From: Pseudomonadota bacterium
GTDB lineage: Bacteria > Pseudomonadota > Gammaproteobacteria > Burkholderiales > Burkholderiaceae
Length of the DNA stretch: 64,000 nucleotides
Assembly (NCBI GenBank): GCA_021783435.1
Contig: JAJXUC010000002.1
Span: 13,870 to 77,869 of the forward strand
Direction of reading: 5' to 3'
Made by a program: the position numbers and the translations under genes. Below are positions 56,030 through 64,000 of this stretch, piece by piece. Within the stretch, counting starts at the first letter, position 1. Each line of letters starts with the position of its first letter. Under the pieces are notes generated by a model. It had not been told where the DNA came from. It was given only the letters and a program-made list of their open reading frames with translations, and made no database searches.

Positions 56030-57372
56030 GGCGCGTCCAACGCCCCTGTGGCCTGGCCCGGCTTGGCCAAGTCCAGACGCGCCAGTGGGAAACGCACGCT
56101 GAATGTGCTGCCCAGCCCGGGTTGGCTGCTGATGCGCAGTTCCGACTGATGCCGCAACAACGCATGCTTGACGATGGCCAGCCCCAGCCCGGTGCCGCCG
56201 GATTCGCGCGAGCGCCCACGGTCCACGCGGTAGAAGCGCTCGGTCAAGCGAGGAATATGCTCCGGCGCAATGCCGATGCCCGTGTCGCTGACGCTGAACT
56301 CGGCGTAGGGGTCGCCGTAATCCGGATGCAGCACGCGCCAGGTGATGCGCACCTCGCCCCCCGGCGGGGTGTAGCGCACGGCGTTGCTCACCAAATTGCC
56401 GAACGCGCTGGTGAGCTCGGTGCGTGCGCCGCACAAACCGCCTGCGTCGGCACTGGCCTCGATGCGATGGCGCCCGGCCGACAGCGCGCGCGCGTCGGCT
56501 GCCAGCCGCTCGACCATCTGTCGCATGTCCATGCGTTCCTCGGCCGGTTGATGCGGGTCGCCTTCCAGGTGCGCCAGGGTCAGCAGGTCGTCGACCAGAT
56601 GGCGCATGCGATCGGACTGCTCTTGCATCAGCCCGAGAACGTGGTTGCGCTCCGTGGCTGAAAATTCCAGGGTACGCAGGGATTCGACAAAACCGGCAAT
56701 GACGGTGAGCGGCGTCTTGATCTCGTGCGAGACGTTGGCGACGAAGTCGCGCCGCATGGCCTCGGTGCGCTCGACCTGCGTGACGTCGCGCGACAGCAGC
56801 AACTTTTCGCCCTCGCCGTAGGGAATGATCTGCACACTCAGCAGCAAGGGACCATAGCTGCCGTTGCGACGCATCAGCAGCGGCTCGTCGAAGCGCTTGG
56901 AGCCCATGTAGGCAAAGAACTCGGGGTTGCGGATCAGGTGCACGGCATGCTGGCGCAGGTCACGCTTGGGATCCAGGCCGAAATGTGCTGCCGCGGTATC
57001 GTTGCACCAGTCGATCTGGTCGCTGGCGTCCATCAGGATCACGCCGTTGGGCGAAGCCTGCAGCGCCTCGATGAAGCGCTTGAGTTTGTCTTCCTCGTGC
57101 GCCACGCGTGTCTCCCACAGGCGCAACTGACGTGCGGCGCGATAGAGCATCTCGGCCCAGACGCCACGTGCCGTGGGAATGTTGTCATGTCGCGGCCATT
57201 TCAGCCATGCGAGGACACGAAGCTGCGCGGCGGTATCGGCGCCGATCACCACCAGCGCCACGGCGCAGGCTACGAACGCCGCGGGCAAAGGGCCGAACCA
57301 CCAGCCGACGAGACCTGCGCTCACCAGCATCAGGACGATCACACCGATCAAACGGAAGAGGACGGCGCGCAT
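55999..57372 (-). CDS. phoR: Phosphate regulon sensor histidine kinase PhoR
   Basis: A 457-residue membrane kinase. Two short N-terminal helices (about 4-24 and 28-47) are followed by a PAS domain (LQASPNGVILMDASDQIDW), an H-box FVANVSHEIKTPLTVIAGF with H216, and an ATPase domain (LVSNAVRYTPPGGEV, GIAPEHIPRLTERFYR, GGTGLGLAIVKHAL). ATG 57372 gives the same N-terminal layout as E. coli PhoR; longer starts (ATG 57453, GTG 57468) add a Pro/Ser-rich stretch. Its 3' end overlaps ppk1 on the other strand. Confidence 0.95.
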   Translation of the reverse strand: MRAVLFRLIGVIVLMLVSAGLVGWWFGPLPAAFVACAVALVVIGADTAAQLRVLAWLKWPRHDNIPTARGVWAEMLYRAARQLRLWETRVAHEEDKLKRFIEALQASPNGVILMDASDQIDWCNDTAAAHFGLDPKRDLRQHAVHLIRNPEFFAYMGSKRFDEPLLMRRNGSYGPLLLSVQIIPYGEGEKLLLSRDVTQVERTEAMRRDFVANVSHEIKTPLTVIAGFVESLRTLEFSATERNHVLGLMQEQSDRMRHLVDDLLTLAHLEGDPHQPAEERMDMRQMVERLAADARALSAGRHRIEASADAGGLCGARTELTSAFGNLVSNAVRYTPPGGEVRITWRVLHPDYGDPYAEFSVSDTGIGIAPEHIPRLTERFYRVDRGRSRESGGTGLGLAIVKHALLRHQSELRISSQPGLGSTFSVRFPLARLDLAKPGQATGALDAPQADRESISA

Positions 57373-57513
57373 GACGATTGGACGGGATGGCGGAGCAAGC
57401 GACGGGGAATGCGAGGAAAGTGGCGGACTGGGCCCGGGGCTGGTCGGATGCATCCTGCGGCGTGGCACCGCAAACGCGCAGCGGCGCCTCAGATACCGGC
57501 CGATACAGCAGCT

Positions 57514-58254
57514 TCAGGCACCGGGGGCGAGTTGCAACGCAGGCGCATTTTGCCGCAACGTGAAGCGATAGCCGGCGCCGCGCACGGTCTCGACCAGCTC
57601 TGCGCAATGCACGGGAGCCAGGGCTTCACGCAGGCGTTTGATATGCACGTCCACCGTGCGCTCCTCGATGAAGACATGGTCACCCCAAACCTTGTCGAGC
57701 AGGGAGCCTCGGCTGTGCACGCGCTCCGGGTGGGTCATCAGGAAGTGCAGCAACTTGAACTCGGTCGGCCCCAGGCGCAAGTCCATCTCACCCGCGCCTC
57801 CAGAGTAGGTGACGCGGCGCGTGGACGGGTCCATCGCCAGGCCGCCGGCACGCACCGGCTCGTCGGTCAACTGGGGCGAGCGCCGGCGCAGCACCGAGCG
57901 GATGCGGGCCAGCAACTCCTTGGGAGAGAACGGTTTCGTGATGTAGTCGTCAGCGCCCGCGTCGAGCCCGGCAATGGTGTCGGCCTCTTCGCTGCGCGCC
58001 GTCAGCAGGATGAGTGGGATGCTGCGGGTGCGGGCACCCTGGCGCAACTCCCGCGCCAGGGCCAGGCCGGACATGCCGGGCAGCATCCAGTCGATCAGCA
58101 TGACGTCGGGCAGGATGTCTCGAATCAGGCGCAGGGCCTCTTCGGCGCTGCCGGCGAGAATCGGGCAGTGCCCTGCATGGCGCAGGTTGACCGCCAGCAG
58201 TTCGGCAATGGCTGGTTCATCTTCGACGACGAGAATATTGCTGGCCATGGTCAT
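57514..58254 (-). CDS. phoB: Phosphate regulon response regulator PhoB
   Basis: A 246-residue OmpR-class regulator. Receiver domain about 6-122 with the phosphorylated aspartate D55 in LIDWMLPGMSG and KPFSPKELLARI; winged-helix DNA-binding domain about 140-235 (RLGPTEFKLLHFLM, RTVDVHIKRLREAL). ATG 58254 is 2 bp after the phoU stop; 58248 is an alternative. It should bind the Pho boxes found before pstS, ppk and olsB. Confidence 0.96.
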   Translation of the reverse strand: MTMASNILVVEDEPAIAELLAVNLRHAGHCPILAGSAEEALRLIRDILPDVMLIDWMLPGMSGLALARELRQGARTRSIPLILLTARSEEADTIAGLDAGADDYITKPFSPKELLARIRSVLRRRSPQLTDEPVRAGGLAMDPSTRRVTYSGGAGEMDLRLGPTEFKLLHFLMTHPERVHSRGSLLDKVWGDHVFIEERTVDVHIKRLREALAPVHCAELVETVRGAGYRFTLRQNAPALQLAPGA

Positions 58255-58256
58255 GT

Positions 58257-58961
58257 TCAAAGTGAGCTGGCCACCTCGTTGAAGGCGTCCTTGTTGTGGC
58301 GCACATCGGTGCCACGCACCACGTAGATGACGAACTCGGCGATGTTCTTGGCGTGGTCGCCGATGCGCTCGATGGCCTTGGCGATGAACACCAGATCCAG
58401 GCTGGCCGAGATGTTGCGCGGGTCTTCCATCACGTAGGTGATGAGCTTGCGCATGAACGAGTCGAACTCGTCGTCGATGGCCGTGTCGCCATGCACGATT
58501 TCCACCGCGGCCTTCTCGTCCAACCGGGCGAAGGCATCGAGCGCCTTGCGAATCTGGGCGATGGCCAGATCGGATTCGCGGGTGATTTCATTGAACGAGA
58601 TGCCGAGGTTGGAGCCCGATTCGATCAGGTCGCGCGCCATGCGGGCGATGCGGTCCGCCTCGTCGCCGACACGCTCCAGGTTGGTGATGGTCTTAGAGAT
58701 GGCCATCAACAGGCGCAGGTCGCGCGCCGTGGGCTGGCGCTTGGCGATGATCTGGGTGACATCGGCGTCGATCTCCACCTCCATCTGGTTCACACGCTTC
58801 TCGTTGAGCAGCACGCCGCGCGCCGCCTCGACGTCGAAGTGGCGCAGGGCGTACACCGCCTGCGCGATTTGCGATTCGACCAAGCCGCCCATCTCCAGCA
58901 CCTGCGTGGAAATGGCACTGATCTCGGCATCGAACTGCGTGGAAATGTGCTTGTCACCCAT
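58257..58961 (-). CDS. phoU: Phosphate transport system regulator PhoU
   Basis: A 234-residue helical protein with two three-helix bundles carrying metal-binding repeats (LERVGDEADRIARMA and IERIGDHAKNIAEFVIYVVR). PhoU links the Pst transporter with PhoR and silences the regulon when phosphate is plentiful. GGAGAG lies 7 nt before ATG 58961. It follows pstB and is followed by phoB. Confidence 0.96.
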   Translation of the reverse strand: MGDKHISTQFDAEISAISTQVLEMGGLVESQIAQAVYALRHFDVEAARGVLLNEKRVNQMEVEIDADVTQIIAKRQPTARDLRLLMAISKTITNLERVGDEADRIARMARDLIESGSNLGISFNEITRESDLAIAQIRKALDAFARLDEKAAVEIVHGDTAIDDEFDSFMRKLITYVMEDPRNISASLDLVFIAKAIERIGDHAKNIAEFVIYVVRGTDVRHNKDAFNEVASSL

Positions 58962-58975
58962 GGTTGCTCTCCGCA

Positions 58976-59791
58976 TCAGCCGAATCGGCCGGTGATGTAA
59001 TCCTCGGTTTCCTGGCGCCTGGGCTTGAGGAAGATTTGATTGGTGTCGCCAAACTCGACCATCTCACCCAGATACATGTACGCGGTGTAGTCCGAAACCC
59101 GTGCCGCCTGCTGCATGTTGTGGGTGACGATGACGACCGTATAGTCTTTCTTCAACTCAGTCACCAATTCCTCCACCTTGGCCGTGGAAATGGGATCGAG
59201 TGCCGAGGTGGGTTCGTCGAGCAGCAGCACCTCGGGCTTGATGGCAATGCCTCGCGCAATGCACAGGCGCTGCTGCTGTCCGCCGGACAGGCTCATGCCG
59301 TTCTGCTGCAACTTGTCCTTCACTTCGTCCCACAAACCAGCGTTCTTCAGGCTGGCTTCCACGCGTTCGTCCATCTCAGCGCGACTGAGTTTTTCATAGA
59401 GACGGACACCGAACGCGATGTTCTCGTAGATCGACATGGGAAACGGTGTGGGTTTCTGGAACACCATGCCGATCTTGGCGCGAATCAGTGAGACATTCTT
59501 TTTCGATGTCAGAATATTTTCGCCGTCGATATTGATTTCACCCTCTGCACGCTGGTCGGGGTACAACTCGTACATGCGATTGAACATACGCAGCAATGTG
59601 GATTTGCCGCAGCCCGATGGGCCGATGAAAGCCGTCACCTGATTCTGGGGAATGTCGAGACTCACATCTTTGATCGCTTGGAACTTCCCATAGTAGAAAT
59701 TCAGATTGCGGGTCTTGATCTTGATCGCCTGATCGCTCAACTCAGCGGGTTTCGCTTTTTCAGGCTTGGTGATGGCAAGGGACGTTTGCAT
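58976..59791 (-). CDS. pstB: Phosphate ABC transporter ATP-binding protein PstB
   Basis: A 271-residue ABC ATPase. Walker [10 protein letters not shown], signature [14 protein letters not shown], Walker [13 protein letters not shown], and the H-loop [11 protein letters not shown]. It powers phosphate import through PstCA. It starts 31 bp after pstA and ends 14 bp before phoU. The C-terminal [20 protein letters not shown] is typical of PstB. Confidence 0.97.
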   Translation of the reverse strand: MQTSLAITKPEKAKPAELSDQAIKIKTRNLNFYYGKFQAIKDVSLDIPQNQVTAFIGPSGCGKSTLLRMFNRMYELYPDQRAEGEINIDGENILTSKKNVSLIRAKIGMVFQKPTPFPMSIYENIAFGVRLYEKLSRAEMDERVEASLKNAGLWDEVKDKLQQNGMSLSGGQQQRLCIARGIAIKPEVLLLDEPTSALDPISTAKVEELVTELKKDYTVVIVTHNMQQAARVSDYTAYMYLGEMVEFGDTNQIFLKPRRQETEDYITGRFG

Positions 59792-59822
59792 GTTGGTGCA
59801 TGGAGTATGAATGACACGGCGC

Positions 59823-60671
59823 TCAGACTTTCGGCCCGCCTCGATTGAGGAGCCAGCGGGAACTAAAGCTCAACAGCAAGATAAACACCACGGCAACGAG
59901 CGCCCCGGCCCAGGCCATTTGCTGCCAGTTGGCGTAAGGGCTCATTGCGAACTGAAAAATCACGATGGGTAAATTCGCCATCGGATGACTGAGATCGAGG
60001 CTGAAGTACTGGTTGTTCAGCGCTGTGAACAACAAGGGCGCGGTTTCGCCACTGATGCGGGCAATGCCCAGGATGACCCCCGTGAGAATGCCCGTGGACG
60101 CGGCCTTCCAGGTAATCTTGGTCACCATCTTCCAATAGGGCGTTCCCAGCGCAATCGCGGCCTCGCGCAACGAGCCGGGGACCAGGCGGAGCATCTCGTC
60201 GGTCGTGCGCACGACCACCGGAATGAGGATCAGGGCCAGCGCCACACCACCGGAAAAGGCCGAGAAGTGTCCTAACGGATCGACCAGAATGGCGTAAGCG
60301 AAAAGGCCGATGACGATGGAGGGTGCACTCAGCAAGATGTCGTTGAGAAAGCGCACGATGGCACCCAGCTTGTGCTTGACAGCGAATTCACCAAGCCAGG
60401 TGCCAGCCAACACGCCGATCGGCGTGCCGATCGCAACGGCGATCACCAGCAGCAGCAAGCTGCCAACAAAAGCGTTGCGCAGACCGCCACCCGTGCCACC
60501 GGGCGGCGGCGTATCTTGGGTGAAAAGCTGCAGATTCAGTGCTGGCAAGCCATAGCGCAAAGTCGTCCAGAGGATCCAGACCACCCAGAACACGCCGAAG
60601 ATGGTCATGAGCACGGCAATCGTCATATTGATCCAGTTGATCAACTGACGGCGAGCATAGAGCGACATCAT
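59823..60671 (-). CDS. pstA: Phosphate ABC transporter permease PstA
   Basis: A 282-residue permease with about six helices. The EAA-like loop is in [20 protein letters not shown] near residue 165. It pairs with PstC to form the channel. Its ATG overlaps the pstC stop in ATGA at 60668-60671, a translational coupling. The C-terminus ends in a short basic tail. Confidence 0.96.
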   Translation of the reverse strand: MMSLYARRQLINWINMTIAVLMTIFGVFWVVWILWTTLRYGLPALNLQLFTQDTPPPGGTGGGLRNAFVGSLLLLVIAVAIGTPIGVLAGTWLGEFAVKHKLGAIVRFLNDILLSAPSIVIGLFAYAILVDPLGHFSAFSGGVALALILIPVVVRTTDEMLRLVPGSLREAAIALGTPYWKMVTKITWKAASTGILTGVILGIARISGETAPLLFTALNNQYFSLDLSHPMANLPIVIFQFAMSPYANWQQMAWAGALVAVVFILLLSFSSRWLLNRGGPKV

Positions 60672-61675
60672 GATTTCTTGCCCTCGAGACTGGATTCCAG
60701 ACGCAAGAGTAAAAGTTTCGCCAGGGCGAGGACGATGAAGGTAATGACGAAAAGAATCAGACCGAGCGCCAGCAAAGAGGATTTGTACAAGCTCGTCGTG
60801 GCCTCGGTGAATTCGTTGGCGATGACTGAAGCGATCGAACTGCCAGGCATCAGAAGACTGGCACTCAGATTGTTCGCGTTGCCAATGATGAAGGTCACCG
60901 CCATGGTTTCACCCAAAGCACGGCCAAGACCCAGAAAAATGCCGCCCGTCACCGCAGTGCGGGTGAAGGGGAGAATGACGTGACGCGCGACCTCCCAGGT
61001 CGTCGATCCCAGCGCGTAGGCAGACTCTTTCAACGCTGCGGGTGTGATGAGGAACACGTCGCGCATGATCGAGGCGATGAAGGGGATGATCATGATGGCC
61101 AGCACAATGCCAGCAGAGAGCATGCCGATACCCATGGGAGGCCCCTGGAACAGCATGCCGACGCCGGGAATAGCACCGAGATGGTCGTTGATCCAAGGCT
61201 CGATCTGGGCGAAGCGCGGCGCGAACACAAGCAGCCCCCACATGCCGTAAATGATGCTGGGAATGGCCGCCAACAGTTCAATGACCGCCGAAATCGGGCC
61301 GCGCAGCCAGCGTGGCGACAGTTCGGAAATGAACAGCGCGATGCCGAAGCTCACGGGTACGGCGATGACCATGGCAATCGCCGAACTCACCAGCGTACCG
61401 ATGATGAAGACCAAGGCGCCATACTGATTGGTGACCGGATCCCAGGTGCTGGTGACGAGGAATTTCCAGCCGAAAGTACGCAAGGCCTGCGAACCTTCGA
61501 CGATCAGTGAAACCATGACAGCAACCAACGTGGCCGCCACGATGAGGGCGATGAAACCCGTGCCTTTGCGGAACAAAAAATCCGCGGTAGAAGAACTCGC
61601 CTTCCCCGCGGATTTCTGCTCCGAAGCTGCAACCAATTCAAGCTGTTCGCTTGCCACAACCTCGGAGCCGTTCAT
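60668..61675 (-). CDS. pstC: Phosphate ABC transporter permease PstC
   Basis: A 335-residue permease with about six helices after a cytosolic N-terminus. The EAA-like loop is FLITPAALKESAYALGSTTW. A typical first helix follows FLFRKGTGFIALIV. It ends inside the pstA start. A weak GAAAGAAG precedes ATG 61675, 21 bp after pstS. Confidence 0.96.
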   Translation of the reverse strand: MNGSEVVASEQLELVAASEQKSAGKASSSTADFLFRKGTGFIALIVAATLVAVMVSLIVEGSQALRTFGWKFLVTSTWDPVTNQYGALVFIIGTLVSSAIAMVIAVPVSFGIALFISELSPRWLRGPISAVIELLAAIPSIIYGMWGLLVFAPRFAQIEPWINDHLGAIPGVGMLFQGPPMGIGMLSAGIVLAIMIIPFIASIMRDVFLITPAALKESAYALGSTTWEVARHVILPFTRTAVTGGIFLGLGRALGETMAVTFIIGNANNLSASLLMPGSSIASVIANEFTEATTSLYKSSLLALGLILFVITFIVLALAKLLLLRLESSLEGKKS

Positions 61676-61696
61676 ATTGAGCTTCTTTCAAATCAA

Positions 61697-62737
61697 TCAG
61701 ATACCCAGATTTTTTTGCCAGTAGGCCTTGATCGTGTTGATCGTGCTCGGGGGCAGCGGACCGAAGGCGATCGATTCTGCCATTTTCTGACCGTTCTCGA
61801 AGCCCCAGAGAAAGAACTTGGTTACTTCCTCGTTAGTCGCCTTGGGCGCTTTTTTGCTCAGGATCTGCCAGGTACAGCCTGAGATCGGCCAGGTGTCTGG
61901 GCCGGTGTGGTCGGTGAGGATCACATAGAAATCTTGGGCCTTGTTGAAGTCGACATGGGCTGCTGCATCCTGGAAGCCCTTGAGGCTGGGGCTGACGACT
62001 TTGCCATCGCGGTTGATCATGCGGGCATAGTTCATCTTGTTTTCCAGGATGTAGGCGTACTCGACATAACCAATCGAACCCGGAATGCGTTGCACGTAAG
62101 CAGCGACGCCTTCATTGCCCTTGCCACCCACACCAACCGGCCAGTTCAGCGAGGTGTTTGCGCCGACTTTTTCCTTCCACTCGGGGCTCACCTTCGATAG
62201 ATAGTCAGCAAACGTGAACGTGGTGCCCGAGCCGTCTGAACGGTGCACCACAGTGATGGCCATATCTGGCAATTTCACGCCCGGGTTGAGTTTTTCGAGG
62301 GCCGGATCATTCCATTTTTTGATCTTGCCCATGAAGATATCGGCGACGACAGGGCCACTCAGAATCAGTTCACCCGGTTTGACACCAGGCAGGTTCATCA
62401 CCATGTCTTCGCCCGCCACTGCAGTCGGAAACTGGATCAACCCAGCTTTTTCCAGGTCTTCGGGCTTCAAGGGCATGTCACTGGCGCCAAAAGCCACAGT
62501 GCCCGCCTTGATCTGGGCGATGCCACCACCGGAACCGATGCCTTGATAGTTGACTTGGATACCGGTCTGTTTTTCATAAGCAGTAGACCACTTGACCACC
62601 AGCGGATAGACCCAAGTGCTTCCCGCACCTGTCAGATTCACACCAGCGAAAGCTGTGGTCATCAGGCTTGCGGCGACCGCACCTGACACGGCAACAGCAA
62701 CTGCAGCTTTGGCAAACAATCGACGATTCAATTTCAT
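61697..62737 (-). CDS. pstS: Phosphate-binding periplasmic protein PstS
   Basis: A 346-residue binding protein with a Sec signal peptide (MKLNRRLFAKAAVAVAVSGA, cut near TTAFA). The ligand loops GAGSTWVYP, IGSGGGIAQI, FGASDMPL and HRSDGSGTTFTF are those that bind phosphate in E. coli PstS. AGGAG lies 8 nt before ATG 62737. It heads pstSCAB-phoUBR, under a Pho box. Confidence 0.97.
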   Translation of the reverse strand: MKLNRRLFAKAAVAVAVSGAVAASLMTTAFAGVNLTGAGSTWVYPLVVKWSTAYEKQTGIQVNYQGIGSGGGIAQIKAGTVAFGASDMPLKPEDLEKAGLIQFPTAVAGEDMVMNLPGVKPGELILSGPVVADIFMGKIKKWNDPALEKLNPGVKLPDMAITVVHRSDGSGTTFTFADYLSKVSPEWKEKVGANTSLNWPVGVGGKGNEGVAAYVQRIPGSIGYVEYAYILENKMNYARMINRDGKVVSPSLKGFQDAAAHVDFNKAQDFYVILTDHTGPDTWPISGCTWQILSKKAPKATNEEVTKFFLWGFENGQKMAESIAFGPLPPSTINTIKAYWQKNLGI

Positions 62738-62764
62738 GAGTCACTCTCCTAGGGATAGATTCGG

Positions 62765-62781
62765 CGTGGTTTTTTGCCACG
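62765..62781 (-). other. Hairpin at the 5' end of the pst transcript
   Basis: CGTGG/CCACG arms with a 7-nt loop. Its base is at about the predicted start site, given the -10 at 62793-62788. It may protect the 5' end of the pst mRNA. Confidence 0.4.
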
Positions 62782-62787
62782 ATGACC

Positions 62788-62821
62788 ATCCTAGGCATGC
62801 ATTGTGACAATCATATGACGG
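62788..62821 (-). promoter_or_regulatory. Pho box and -10 of the pst promoter
   Basis: On the minus strand CCGTCAT (62821-62815), 4 bp, then TTGTCAC (62810-62804); both match consensus at 6 of 7. TAGGAT (62793-62788), 10 bp on, is the likely -10. The site lies 67 bp before the pstS ATG and just downstream of the glmM stop. Confidence 0.82.
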
Positions 62822-62843
62822 TCATGGGTGCTTTTCGGTCTCA

Positions 62844-64000
62844 CTATGGGCGTAGCGAGTCCGCGAGTTCTCGCGCTGTCTGCTCGCCAACTTGCGCATC
62901 GGCATGTTCAACCATGATGCGCAGCACCGGCTCGGTGCCGCTGGGACGAATGAGGACGCGGCCACTGCCATTGAGGCTGCTTTCCGCGGCGGCGCGGGCT
63001 TGGGCAAAACCTGGGTGTGTCTTCCAGTCCAGGCCGGGCGGGAGCTTGACGTTGAGCAGGGTCTGCGGATACAGGCTCACGGCGACGAGTTGCTCGGCCA
63101 GGCTCTTGCCGGTGCGCACCACCAACTCCAGCATTTGCAAGGCGGCGACGACCCCGTCGCCCGTCGTGTGGCGGTCCAGCAGCAGAATGTGTCCGGACCC
63201 CTCCCCACCCAATTGCCAGCCCCGTGCCAGCAGTTCTTCCAGCACATAGCGGTCGCCCACTGCGGCGCGCACGAACTCCAGCCCTTGCGCCTTGATCGCC
63301 TGCTCCACGGCGAGGTTGGTCATGAGCGTGCCGACGACTCCCGCGGGCCTGCGGTCGGCCGCCAGCAGATAGAGCAACTCGTCGCCGTTGAACAACCGGC
63401 CATGCGCGTCGACGATCTGCAGGCGATCGGCGTCGCCATCGAGTGCGATGCCATAGTCGGCACGATGCGTCTCGACGGCGCGGATCAAGGCATCCGGCGC
63501 CGTGGCGCCGACATCCTTGTTGATGTTGAAACCATCGGGCTGGGCGCCGATGGCAATCACCTCGGCCCCAAGCTCGTGAAACACCGCCGGGGCAATGTGA
63601 TACGCCGCGCCATGGGCACAGTCCACCACCAGACGCAGGCCTTTCAAAGTCAGGTGGTTGGGAAAGGTGCTTTTGCAAAACTCGATGTAGCGCCCCGCCG
63701 CATCGTCCAGCCGGCGCGCTTTACCGAGCTGTTCGGAGGGCACGCAACCTTCGGCGGCTGGCAGTTCCGCTTCGACTTCCAGTTCCCAGGCATCCGGCAG
63801 TTTGCTGCCGCCGGCAGAAAAAAACTTGATGCCGTTGTCGGCAAACGGGTTGTGCGAGGCGCTGATGACCACACCCAGATCCAGCCGCAGTGCCCGTGTG
63901 AGATAGGCCACGCCGGGCGTGGGCAGCGGCCCGACCAGCACCACGTCACAGCCGGCGGCCGAGAAGCCGCACTCCAGCGCCGCTTCGAGCATGTAGCCGG
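62844..64000 (-). CDS. glmM: Phosphoglucosamine mutase, N-terminus cut by right edge
   Basis: About 385 residues are visible; roughly the first 60 lie outside. The phosphoserine loop [14 protein letters not shown], the metal loop [12 protein letters not shown] and [19 protein letters not shown] are those of GlmM, and the C-terminal [14 protein letters not shown] binds phosphate. GlmM converts glucosamine 6-phosphate to glucosamine 1-phosphate for cell-wall UDP-GlcNAc. No intrinsic terminator is visible between it and the Pho box. Confidence 0.95.
   Translation of the reverse strand, partial: GYMLEAALECGFSAAGCDVVLVGPLPTPGVAYLTRALRLDLGVVISASHNPFADNGIKFFSAGGSKLPDAWELEVEAELPAAEGCVPSEQLGKARRLDDAAGRYIEFCKSTFPNHLTLKGLRLVVDCAHGAAYHIAPAVFHELGAEVIAIGAQPDGFNINKDVGATAPDALIRAVETHRADYGIALDGDADRLQIVDAHGRLFNGDELLYLLAADRRPAGVVGTLMTNLAVEQAIKAQGLEFVRAAVGDRYVLEELLARGWQLGGEGSGHILLLDRHTTGDGVVAALQMLELVVRTGKSLAEQLVAVSLYPQTLLNVKLPPGLDWKTHPGFAQARAAAESSLNGSGRVLIRPSGTEPVLRIMVEHADAQVGEQTARELADSLRP

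Noticed and set aside
1..64000. Mobile elements, CRISPR, rRNA or toxin-antitoxin loci
   Set aside because: No transposase, integrase, repeat-spacer array, rRNA or paired small genes are evident; the tRNA has no adjacent integrase or direct repeat.

Overview
This is a GC-rich, densely coded stretch of a bacterial chromosome made almost entirely of housekeeping genes. Several things point to a betaproteobacterium of the order Burkholderiales: a 14-gene nuo operon with separate nuoC and nuoD; the order tpiA-secG-tRNA-Leu-nuoA; a DUF2818 protein after nuoN; a DUF2782 protein between polA and thrB; and a BPSS1780-type membrane protein. A Thiomonas-like genus is only a guess. I see no prophage, insertion sequence, integrase, CRISPR array or rRNA operon.

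Layout. 1-530: start of comEC, cut by the window edge. 666-21764 (all minus strand, so transcription runs right to left): rpsO, pnp, a quinone oxidoreductase, tpiA, secG, tRNA-Leu(GAG), nuoA to nuoN, DUF2818, Nudix hydrolase. This block links mRNA turnover, triose phosphate metabolism, protein export and respiratory complex I. 22092-25938: metallophosphoesterase, tsaD diverging from rpsU-yqeY, and folE2. 26109-29303: the isoprenoid cluster xseB-ispA-dxs. 29511-33663: a Rieske oxygenase, a mercaptopyruvate-type sulfurtransferase, two tandem universal stress proteins and a Tat-exported dienelactone hydrolase-like protein. 33740-38122: polA diverging from a DUF2782 gene and thrB. 38145-42772: a cytochrome P450, a BPSS1780-like membrane protein, lemA and two TPM-domain genes. 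42837-48964: rfbB-rfbD for dTDP-rhamnose, then a divergent pgi, lysS and a spermidine-synthase-like gene. 48992-51258: YdcH-like protein, SixA-type phosphatase and a cupin/JmjC protein.

The right end (51349-62821) is a phosphate-starvation island. It holds olsB (ornithine lipid synthesis), ppx and ppk1 (polyphosphate turnover), and pstSCAB-phoU-phoB-phoR (phosphate uptake and its two-component control). glmM follows and is cut by the right edge. I find PhoB-box-like 11-bp repeats before pstS, ppk and olsB. Each lies exactly 10 bp upstream of a plausible -10 element. The olsB array is the longest, with four units, and is the strongest regulatory finding. It suggests that phosphate-free membrane lipid, polyphosphate and phosphate uptake are controlled together from one locus.

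Other points worth checking: a Pgi lacking the expected catalytic glutamate; possible leaderless promoters between polA and the DUF2782 gene; a long stem-loop in the pnp leader; a hairpin abutting the nuoJ start; and an FNR-like site before the stress protein genes. Overall this is mostly well-known core genome. I found no clearly new multi-gene system, and the regulatory claims rest on motif reading by eye.
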